From SVEL01 sp964573715 (GTDB lineage: Bacteria; Bacillota; Clostridia; Lachnospirales; Lachnospiraceae), in assembly GCA_964573715.1 (NCBI GenBank), contig CAZNKR010000002.1:1-64000 (forward strand): 64,000 nucleotides of DNA, in the 5' to 3' direction. Below the pieces are notes generated by a model that was not told the origin of the DNA, did no database searches, and was given only the letters and a program-made list of their open reading frames with translations. Each line of letters begins with the position of its first letter. The first letter of the stretch is position 1. The position numbers and the translations under genes are program-made. Below, piece after piece: positions 44,311 to 51,676 of this stretch.

Positions 44311-44434
44311 AGTTACCTCCTAAAAAATTTGGTTTTATAATTAATAGCTACACTGTTTTTCTCAAACACTAGCATTATATTATCATCTAAATACCTATTC
44401 TTGTATGATGTTATCGTTTTCTAATACAATTCTA

Positions 44435-46069
44435 TCAAACCAGACACATAAAAGACTCATACGGTCTTAATTCTAAGCTTTTAAGATTTATAGGACTTTG
44501 ATCGTAATTGCTAATGATAAGTTCTTTAACAGTGAAATTATCCAATTCTACAACCTGATTTTGATCGTAGAAATTACATACAACTAACAGCGTCTCTTTA
44601 TCACTCTTTCTAAGATAGGCAATAACAGATTCATTTTCCTTTAGCAAAGGAATATATTCACCTTCGTTAATTGACGCAACATTCTTTCTGATTTTAATCA
44701 AATTCTTGTAAAAATGCAATACTGAATTATCATCTTTTGATGCTTTTTTAACATTTATGTCTAAATAATTCTCATTAACTAAAATCCATGGCTTACCAGT
44801 TGTAAAGCCGGCATTGGCGCTATCATCCCATTGCATCGGTGTTCTAGCATTATCTCTTCCTTTTGCATGAATAGCTTCCATGATTTTATCAGGATTTTCT
44901 CCTGCTTTTAGCTTTTCTTCGTATACACCAAGGGTTTCTACATCTTTGTAATCTGAAATATTCTTCCATTTTACATTAGTCATTCCTATCTCTTCACCCT
45001 GATATAAAAATGGTGTTCCCTTTAATCCATATAGTAATACTGCTAGCATTTTTGCACTTTCAACACGATAATTAGTATCATTTCCAAATCGAGAAACTAT
45101 ACGTGGTAAATCATGATTGTTCCAAAACAATGTATTCCATCCATCTTTGTACTCTAGCTGCCACTTATCAATGATACTTTTTAATTGTGAAAGTTTAAAT
45201 GTAGCCAGCTCCCATTTCCCTTTTCCAGGTACTTCATCTAAAGAACTGTGTTCAAACTGGAAAACCATGGATAGTTCTTTATTAGATGGTTTGGTGTATT
45301 TTAATGCTATTTGGGTATCCGCCGCCCAACACTCACCAATAGTAACAATGTTTTCTCCATCTCCGTAGGCATTAAAACCATTTACATATAATTCTTTAAT
45401 GTAATCATGAAGCTTTGGTCCATTTGCACCAATCATCTCATCTGGAATTTTTCCAAGCATCTCAATAACGTCTAGTCTGAAACCACCAACTCCTTTATCA
45501 AGCCAAAACTTGATAACATCTGCCATACCTTTTCTAACATTCTCATTTTCCCAGTTAAGATCCGGCTGTCTCTTACTAAAGAAATGCAAAAAATATTGCT
45601 TTGTAGTTTCATCAAACTGCCATGCAGAGCCACTAAATACAGAGCCAAGCTCATTTGGTTCTTTGCCCTCCACTGGATCTCTCCAAATGTAATAATCACG
45701 GTATTGATTATCTTTTGACTTTTTCGACTCAATAAACCATTTATGTTCGTCTGATGTATGATTAAATACCATATCCATAATTATCTTTATATTACGTTTT
45801 TTTGCTTCTTCAATAAGCTTTTCCATATCAGACATAGTTCCAAACTCGTCCATAATATCCATATAGTCTGAAATGTCATATCCATTATCATCATTTGGTG
45901 ACTTGTATACAGGGCTAATCCAAACAGCGTCAATACCTAACCATTCTAAGTAGTCAAGTTTTGAAAGGATACCATTAATATCCCCAATTCCATCTCCATC
46001 AGAATCCATAAAGCTTCTTGGATAAATCTGATATATTACAGCGTTTTTCCACCATATCTCTTTTGACAT
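44435..46069 (-). CDS. Alpha-glucosidase/oligo-1,6-glucosidase, GH13 subfamily 31 type
   Basis: 544 residues from the ATG at 46069, five bases after GGAGG; a frame four codons longer would overlap that site. The start WWKNAVIYQIYPRSFMDSDG is typical. GH13 regions are seen as DMVFNHTSDEH, GGFRLDVIEM with the nucleophile, IGECWAAD with the acid/base Glu and WNNHDLPR. No signal peptide, so it acts in the cytoplasm on imported malto- or isomalto-oligosaccharides. It precedes glgP by about 125 bases. Confidence 0.93.
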   Translation of the reverse strand: MSKEIWWKNAVIYQIYPRSFMDSDGDGIGDINGILSKLDYLEWLGIDAVWISPVYKSPNDDNGYDISDYMDIMDEFGTMSDMEKLIEEAKKRNIKIIMDMVFNHTSDEHKWFIESKKSKDNQYRDYYIWRDPVEGKEPNELGSVFSGSAWQFDETTKQYFLHFFSKRQPDLNWENENVRKGMADVIKFWLDKGVGGFRLDVIEMLGKIPDEMIGANGPKLHDYIKELYVNGFNAYGDGENIVTIGECWAADTQIALKYTKPSNKELSMVFQFEHSSLDEVPGKGKWELATFKLSQLKSIIDKWQLEYKDGWNTLFWNNHDLPRIVSRFGNDTNYRVESAKMLAVLLYGLKGTPFLYQGEEIGMTNVKWKNISDYKDVETLGVYEEKLKAGENPDKIMEAIHAKGRDNARTPMQWDDSANAGFTTGKPWILVNENYLDINVKKASKDDNSVLHFYKNLIKIRKNVASINEGEYIPLLKENESVIAYLRKSDKETLLVVCNFYDQNQVVELDNFTVKELIISNYDQSPINLKSLELRPYESFMCLV

Positions 46070-46373
46070 AAAAACCTCCAATAAAATAAAAAATATTAAT
46101 AATTTTCACGTTATTATACAGTTATTGTATATAAAACACCTTGCAATTATATCACAAACTATAATATAATACTATTAATTTATAGCTTTTAATAATTTAA
46201 ATTTAGTGCTATATATTTCTTAAATTTACTGTTTAATATTTTCCGAATTTATTGTTATATATACACAAATTTTATTGTTTTGAGCATTATAAATTTAATG
46301 TAATAAATAAAAATATTTATGTTATAAGCAAACAATATAATTCTATCATTTTCAACACTTTAGGAGGTACCTT

Positions 46374-47258
46374 TTGAATATACTAGAATATGAAAATTAT
46401 GAAGAAAAGAAAACCCATGGCGAAAGTCAGTTTCCTTATGTAACTTACTGTTGTTCCATTCCTATTGATTTTACCTGTGTTCCAAATCATTGGCATAATG
46501 AATTTGAGATAATATACATAAAAAAAGGAAAGGGACTTATCTCAATAGACCTTGACTATTATGAAGTAAAAGAAAAAGATATTGTTCTTATTCTTCCAGG
46601 TCAGCTTCATTCTATAGAGCAAGAAGGTATCAATGGTATGGAATATGAAAATATGATTTTTTCTCCAGACCTTTTAGTAGCTAAACACTATGATATCTGC
46701 AACAATAACTACTTCACTCCTATGAACAAAAGATTAATACAGCTTCCAAGCATTGTTAATAATGACAATTGCGACTACTATGACAAGCTAGCCTACTGTC
46801 TTGATAATATTGATGAAATATGCAAAACCTTTCCAAAAGCTTATGAATTAGCCATTAAGGGCTATCTATTTCAGTTTTTTTCTGCTATTTTCAATAAGGT
46901 TCCTAAGGTTTCACTTCCTGTAAAAAAGCGAAAATCCTTAGATAAGCTTAAGCTTATTATTAAGTATGTAGAAAATAATTATGCTAATCTTATTACAATA
47001 GAAGAAATGTCAGAATTATGTGGTTTTAGCCAATCTCATTTTATGAAATTTTTCAAATCCAATATGGATGTTTCCTTTATTGAATATTTAAATAACTATA
47101 GACTTACAATTGCATCCAGACTACTTATTTCCTCTACATCTTCCATCCTTGCAATTGCACTTGAATCAGGATTTGATAATCTTTCTTATTTTAATCGACT
47201 ATTTAAAAAAAGATATGATATGACACCTTCTGAATTTAGAAAAATTTATCAAGACTAA
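46374..47258 (+). CDS. AraC-family regulator with cupin sensor domain
   Basis: A 294-residue regulator starting at TTG, six bases after AGGAGG. The N-terminal cupin (about 15-100, with HWHNEFEIIYIKKG and VLILPGQLHSIE) should bind a sugar. The C-terminal pair of helix-turn-helix motifs (about 190-292) includes ISEMSELCGFSQ-like LCGFSQSHFMKFFKS and SGFDNLSYFNRLFKKRYDMTPSEFR. It is divergent from the GH13 alpha-glucosidase gene across a 304-base AT-rich region in which I see no clear palindrome, so it may control that gene. Its last codons and stop are tandemly duplicated. Confidence 0.88.
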   Translation: MNILEYENYEEKKTHGESQFPYVTYCCSIPIDFTCVPNHWHNEFEIIYIKKGKGLISIDLDYYEVKEKDIVLILPGQLHSIEQEGINGMEYENMIFSPDLLVAKHYDICNNNYFTPMNKRLIQLPSIVNNDNCDYYDKLAYCLDNIDEICKTFPKAYELAIKGYLFQFFSAIFNKVPKVSLPVKKRKSLDKLKLIIKYVENNYANLITIEEMSELCGFSQSHFMKFFKSNMDVSFIEYLNNYRLTIASRLLISSTSSILAIALESGFDNLSYFNRLFKKRYDMTPSEFRKIYQD

Positions 47259-47282
47259 AATTTATCAAGACTAAAATTTATT
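47241..47282 (+). repeat. Tandem 16-bp duplication of the AraC gene's 3' end
   Basis: AAAATTTATCAAGACT occurs at 47241-47256 and again, identical, at 47257-47272, followed by a partial third copy. The first copy holds the last five codons and the first base of the stop; the copies carry the stop along in a shifted frame. Confidence 0.85.
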
Positions 47283-47289
47283 AAAAACA

Positions 47290-47322
47290 AAAAGCTTTGG
47301 ACTATATTTGTCCAAAGCTTTT
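47290..47322. terminator. Bidirectional terminator that includes the end of the AEC transporter gene
   Basis: A perfect 13-bp stem (AAAAGCTTTGGAC with GTCCAAAGCTTTT, 47290-47302 and 47310-47322) with a seven-base loop, ending in T or A runs on both sides. It serves the plus-strand AraC gene and the minus-strand AEC gene. The last codons of the AEC gene (KSFGQI) form one arm, and its TAG lies at the edge of the loop. Confidence 0.85.
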
Positions 47323-48255
47323 TAATATGTATATCCAAAATGTAACAGTAAAAGCAGATAAAAGTGTTGTTAATACAATTACGCTAGAGGATAATACACC
47401 TTCATGATTCATATTTTTCGACATTATAAAACAGCTTGCTGTAGTAGGTGCTCCATACATAATAAGTAAAGCAACCATCTGTTCTGAATTAAATCCAAGT
47501 ATTGCTGCTATAGGTAAAAAAATAAGTGGTTGAATAATAAGTTTAATTACCGAGGCAGCAATGGTGGGTTTTAGCATCTTTAATGCCTTTGTTCCTTCAA
47601 AAGCTGCACCAATTGTCAATAATGCCAACGGAGTGGTTACCTTAGCAAGAGAAGATATAGTTTTGCTCATTATTACTGGTAGTGTAATATCAAAATAAGA
47701 AATTAAAACTCCAACAAGAATACTTATAATCATTGGATTTTTCATTACACCTATAAAAGCCTTTTTTAAGGTTTTTCCAAACGTTAAAGAAGGATCTTTT
47801 TTAGGAGATTCAAGGGTAAGAATAATAACTGCAAATGCATTATATAGAGGAACTGAACCCACTATCATAAGTGGGCCAACTCCTGCATCACCTTGTATAT
47901 TTTGTATAAGTGCTATACCAAGAACAGCTGCGCTTCCTCGATATGAACCTTGCACAAACTCACCAATTATGTTTTTATCTTTGATAATAAGCTTTGCTAA
48001 TATCCATGTAATAACTATGCATGCAATTGTGGTAAAAAAGCAATAAAAAACATATTTAGCTTCAAAGTTTTCTTTTATTCCACAATTCATTAAGTCATTT
48101 ACAAGTAAGCATGGTAAAGTAACATTAAAATTCAGCTTGTTTGCATCCTTTACAAACTTATCGCCTAACATACCTATTCTTTTTAGTATATATCCAACTA
48201 CAATGACTAAAAAAATAGGAATTGTAGCGTTTAAGCTAAATATAAGATTAGTCAT
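47302..48255 (-). CDS. AEC-family (auxin efflux carrier-like) transporter
   Basis: A 317-residue membrane protein with about ten hydrophobic segments in two five-helix halves. Motifs such as VGYILKRIGMLGD (about 20-32), LPCLLVNDLM and GAPTTASCFIMSKNM are characteristic of bacterial AEC carriers, which move organic acids such as malate or malonate, or other small metabolites. It begins one base after the thrS stop codon, so it is probably translated with thrS and shares its T-box control. The substrate is unknown. Confidence 0.88.
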   Translation of the reverse strand: MTNLIFSLNATIPIFLVIVVGYILKRIGMLGDKFVKDANKLNFNVTLPCLLVNDLMNCGIKENFEAKYVFYCFFTTIACIVITWILAKLIIKDKNIIGEFVQGSYRGSAAVLGIALIQNIQGDAGVGPLMIVGSVPLYNAFAVIILTLESPKKDPSLTFGKTLKKAFIGVMKNPMIISILVGVLISYFDITLPVIMSKTISSLAKVTTPLALLTIGAAFEGTKALKMLKPTIAASVIKLIIQPLIFLPIAAILGFNSEQMVALLIMYGAPTTASCFIMSKNMNHEGVLSSSVIVLTTLLSAFTVTFWIYILKSFGQI

Positions 48256-48256
48256 C

Positions 48257-50215
48257 TTATTTGCCTTCTTCTACTTCTATTTTTTTAATTTCCTTTGTTC
48301 TAATTTCTTTGCAAATATCATCTACAAAAGTACTTAAATCCTTTTGTCCTTCATCGCCTAAAAATCTACTTCTAACTGATACCTTGCCATCTTCCTCTTC
48401 TTTTTGTCCAACAACAAGCATATATGGTACACGATTAAGTCTTGAATCTCTTATCTTAAATCCAATCTTTTCTGATCTATTGTCTACACTAGATCTTATG
48501 CCATTCTCTTTAAGTGTATCATTTACTTTATTTGCATACTCGGCATATTTTTCTGAAATAGGTAATACCCTTACCTGTTCAGGACATAACCATGTAGGGA
48601 ATAAGCCTGCATATTTTTCAATAAGCCATGCCAAAGTTCTTTCATAACATCCAAGTGAAGTTCTATGAATAATATATGGACGAACTTTTTCACCATTTTG
48701 ATCTACATAATACATATCAAATTGTTCTGCTAAAAGCGCATCCCACTGCACAGTAATCATTGTGTCTTCTTTTCCATATACATTCTTTGCATTAATGTCA
48801 ACTTTTGGTCCGTAGAATGCTGCTTCCCCAACATCCTCTGTAAAGTTAACACCTAATTCTTGCAATATGCCACGAATATGTCCTTCTGTTTCTTCCCATA
48901 CCTCAGGTTCACCAATATATTTTTCTTTATTAGATGGATCCCATTTTGAAAGATGATATGTTACATCTCCTTCAACACCTAATGTTTCTAAGCAGTACTT
49001 AGCAAGTGCTAAACAACCTTTAAATTCTTCTACCATTTGATCTGGTCTAACTATTAAATGACCTTCAGAAATTGTAAACTGACGTACTCTTGTAAGTCCA
49101 TGCATTTCTCCTGAATCTTCATTACGGAAGAGTGTAGATGTTTCACCATATCTTAATGGTAAATCTCTGTAGCTTTTCTGGCTTGCCTTATATACATAAT
49201 ATTGGAAAGGACATGTCATTGGTCTAAGTGCAAATACCTCTTTGTCAACTTCTTCGTCACCTAAAACAAACATACCATCCTTGTAATGATCCCAATGTCC
49301 AGAAATTTTGTATAAATCAGATTTTGCCATAAGTGGTGTCTTTGTTCTGACATATCCACGTTTTTCTTCTTCATCTTCAATCCATCTTTGCAATGTTTGA
49401 ATCATTTTTTCGCCTTTTGGCATAATTAATGGAAGACCCTGTCCAATAACATCTACAGTTGTAAATAATTCCATTTCTCTACCAAGCTTATTATGATCAC
49501 GTTTCTTAATATCTTCAAGATATTCTAAATATTCATTTAACTCATCTTTTTTTGTATATGCTGTTCCGTAAATTCTAGAAAGCATTTTATTGTCAGAATT
49601 TCCTCTCCAATATGCACCAGATGATGAAATAAGCTTAAATGCCTTTATTGCACCAGTTTTCATAAGATGAGGTCCAGCACAAAGATCTACAAAATCACCT
49701 TGCTTGTAAAAAGATAAAACTGCATCCTCTGGCAAATCGCGAATAAGTTCAACCTTGTATGGTTCGCCCTTTTCTTCCATAAACTTTATTGCTTCTACTC
49801 TAGTCATTGTAAACTTCTCTAAAACAGTATTTTCCTTAATGATTTTTTTCATCTCTGTTTCTAGCTTATCAAGATCCTCTCTTGAGAATGGATCATGCTC
49901 AAAATCATAGTAAAATCCTGTATCAATTGATGGTCCGATTGCAAGCTTAGCATCTGGAAAAACTCGTTTTACTGCTTCTGCAAGAACATGAGATGTAGTA
50001 TGTCTATATGCTGCTTTACCAGCTTCATCATTAAATGTTAAAATATTAACTTCGCAATCTTTTTCCACAACTGTTCTAAGGTCAACAACCTCACCATTTA
50101 TTTCTCCGGCACATGCCGCTCTAGCAAGGCCTTCACTAATATCCACAGCGATGTCATATACTGACATTGCCATGGAATACTCATTAATTGAACCATCTTT
50201 TAATGTAATCTTCAT
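48257..50215 (-). CDS. thrS: Threonyl-tRNA synthetase
   Basis: A 652-residue class II synthetase. The TGS domain (about 1-60), the editing-type second domain with HTTSHVLAEAVKRVFPDAK (about 72-90), the catalytic core with LRPMTCPFQYYVYK and GEMHGLTRVRQFTISEGH (zinc ligands Cys, His and His), and the anticodon-binding domain near LCPEQVRVLPIS are all present. The charged, lysine-rich C-terminus is slightly extended. The leader is a T-box riboswitch. The ATG follows AGGAAGG. Confidence 0.97.
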   Translation of the reverse strand: MKITLKDGSINEYSMAMSVYDIAVDISEGLARAACAGEINGEVVDLRTVVEKDCEVNILTFNDEAGKAAYRHTTSHVLAEAVKRVFPDAKLAIGPSIDTGFYYDFEHDPFSREDLDKLETEMKKIIKENTVLEKFTMTRVEAIKFMEEKGEPYKVELIRDLPEDAVLSFYKQGDFVDLCAGPHLMKTGAIKAFKLISSSGAYWRGNSDNKMLSRIYGTAYTKKDELNEYLEYLEDIKKRDHNKLGREMELFTTVDVIGQGLPLIMPKGEKMIQTLQRWIEDEEEKRGYVRTKTPLMAKSDLYKISGHWDHYKDGMFVLGDEEVDKEVFALRPMTCPFQYYVYKASQKSYRDLPLRYGETSTLFRNEDSGEMHGLTRVRQFTISEGHLIVRPDQMVEEFKGCLALAKYCLETLGVEGDVTYHLSKWDPSNKEKYIGEPEVWEETEGHIRGILQELGVNFTEDVGEAAFYGPKVDINAKNVYGKEDTMITVQWDALLAEQFDMYYVDQNGEKVRPYIIHRTSLGCYERTLAWLIEKYAGLFPTWLCPEQVRVLPISEKYAEYANKVNDTLKENGIRSSVDNRSEKIGFKIRDSRLNRVPYMLVVGQKEEEDGKVSVRSRFLGDEGQKDLSTFVDDICKEIRTKEIKKIEVEEGK

Positions 50216-50265
50216 TTTTTAATCCTTCCTTCTTTTATTTTGATTAATGTGTAATTTAGTTCCCA

Positions 50266-50300
50266 CAAAAAAATAAGTCCTTGCAATAAATTGCAAGGAC
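50266..50300 (-). terminator. T-box terminator hairpin before thrS
   Basis: The perfect stem GTCCTTGCAAT with ATTGCAAGGAC (50277-50300) is followed by a T run on the minus strand (50274-50266). It competes with the antiterminator that contains the T-box sequence. Confidence 0.9.
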
Positions 50301-50497
50301 GATATATACCGTGGTTCCACCTAACTTACTAGATAACTCTAGCTCTCATTGGACTGTAACGAAGTCAACGGACTGGATTGGAGTCTCTCTGAGGTAGTTT
50401 TCAATACTAACCAGATGGGATACTCTCAGCAAATGTATCTCTCTCTTTAATCTTTTATAGTATCTACTCGTCTCATCAACGATTTAATTATTCAATT
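50301..50497 (-). promoter_or_regulatory. T-box riboswitch leader of thrS, threonine specifier
   Basis: The minus strand carries the T-box sequence GGTGGAACCACGG (about 50309-50322), a stem I region with AGAGAG-type segments and, in the expected specifier loop, GAAAACTACC, giving ACU (Thr) followed by A at 50398-50396. Uncharged tRNA-Thr should bind the specifier and the T-box bulge and allow read-through into thrS and the AEC gene. The specifier position is inferred by eye from the stem I layout. Confidence 0.9.
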
Positions 50498-50503
50498 GTG
50501 ACG

Positions 50504-50531
50504 ATTATAGCATTATAAAAAAATATGTCAA
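50504..50531 (-). promoter_or_regulatory. Predicted promoter of thrS
   Basis: TTGACA (50531-50526), a 16-base spacer and TATAAT (50509-50504) on the minus strand. Transcription would begin near 50497, at the 5' end of the T-box leader. Confidence 0.75.
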
Positions 50532-50542
50532 GAACTAGCTAT

Positions 50543-50860
50543 CTATTTTTTTGAACTTGGAGCAGCCTCTGTTTCAACTACTTCTTTGGTTGTAACTGAA
50601 GGTTCATCCTTTTTATCTTTATCAGATGATAAAGCTTCATCAACAGCTTCAGTTTCTAAAGGAATGGCTGTATATCCTCTATCAACATCCATATCAGGAT
50701 CCTCAAAGTCATCATCAAAATCATCATCATCGAAATCGTCAAAATCATAATCATAATCATCATTTTGAGATTTAAATTTCTTGTAAAGTGCCATTGCTCC
50801 TGCTCCAGCAACTGCTGCAAAAGCTGTAAATGCTAAAAATTTTCCAAACTTTTTTGCCAT
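50543..50860 (-). CDS. Small membrane-anchored protein with acidic Asp-rich segment
   Basis: 105 residues with one hydrophobic segment (about 8-26, AFTAFAAVAGAGAMALY), then an extremely acidic stretch (about 33-60, mostly Asp with Phe and Tyr) and a polar tail rich in Lys, Glu and Ser. The ATG follows AGAGG. I do not recognise a named family. The layout suggests an anchored protein with a disordered acidic domain, on either side of the membrane. It lies between the thrS promoter and the DUF6062 gene. Confidence 0.75.
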   Translation of the reverse strand: MAKKFGKFLAFTAFAAVAGAGAMALYKKFKSQNDDYDYDFDDFDDDDFDDDFEDPDMDVDRGYTAIPLETEAVDEALSSDKDKKDEPSVTTKEVVETEAAPSSKK

Positions 50861-50961
50861 GTTAACCTCTTTCTCATAGTTTTTCTATGTCAGTAATTAT
50901 AAGTATATTGTAATACAATTTTACTCAAAAATAAAGTTTTATTCCATAAAAATTCCATAAA

Positions 50962-51672
50962 TTAATCTGTTACTATTCCATTAAGTTTTGTTAATGCTCT
51001 TGGTACGGAATCCTTGGAATTTTTCCATGGTTCATCTTTATATTTGTAATCAAATTTATTGATAAACCACTCAAGCTCTTCATTTATTCTAACCATATTT
51101 TCATTATATAGTCGTGTTGTTATTTCCAAAAATTCATCTGCATTCTTTTTGTTTAATTCTTTTGTAGACTGCTCAACAAGTAAAGCGTAATGTTCCATGC
51201 AAAATCCATTAGATTTAATATATTTTTCTTTAAATGATGAATCATTTTTCCATAAATGAAATATAGTTGCTATGTATCTTTGAAATACAGGTTCAATTCT
51301 ATTACATACAAAGCAAGAAGAATTAATATTATTTATGTAATCTAGAAGCTCTTTGTTGTCAGCTTTTTTAAACATACTCTTACTATTTAGATTTGATGAA
51401 AGCTTTTGAATATCTTTATTGATTTTATCTGTATGTGTTTTAAGAATCAACGCCATGCCTAATCTATTATTCATTTTTATAAGCTTATCCGCATGCAGCT
51501 TACAAAATCCTGTTTTATCAGTCATTGCACGAATATCATCTTCCATATAGCTTGGCCCCATTGTGAATTCAAGAGCGTTTTTTTCTAAAGTATTGTATAT
51601 ATCACAAATCGGACATTCACACTGCTTTTCAAAAACCTCATTTACGGGAATCATATATAATTTTTCTGCCAT
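50962..51672 (-). CDS. DUF6062-like cysteine-containing protein
   Basis: A 236-residue soluble protein with CPIC near residue 20, FCKLHADKL near 56, CFVC near 120 and FCMEHY near 155. The paired C-x2-C and C-x3-H patterns in two similar halves look like a metal-binding repeat. The arrangement matches the DUF6062 family found in clostridia, with no known function. The gene starts five bases after the MocR gene ends and ends the glnS cluster. Confidence 0.75.
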   Translation of the reverse strand: MAEKLYMIPVNEVFEKQCECPICDIYNTLEKNALEFTMGPSYMEDDIRAMTDKTGFCKLHADKLIKMNNRLGMALILKTHTDKINKDIQKLSSNLNSKSMFKKADNKELLDYINNINSSCFVCNRIEPVFQRYIATIFHLWKNDSSFKEKYIKSNGFCMEHYALLVEQSTKELNKKNADEFLEITTRLYNENMVRINEELEWFINKFDYKYKDEPWKNSKDSVPRALTKLNGIVTD

Positions 51673-51676
51673 TACA

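Noticed and set aside
44409..44422. cre-like catabolite repression site upstream of glgP
   Set aside because: Two mismatches to the consensus, including one core position; in such AT-rich DNA this is weak evidence, so it is only mentioned.
46082..46373. Search for operators in the divergent region between the GH13 and AraC genes
   Set aside because: Very AT-rich; several short inverted repeats are present but none stands out above chance.
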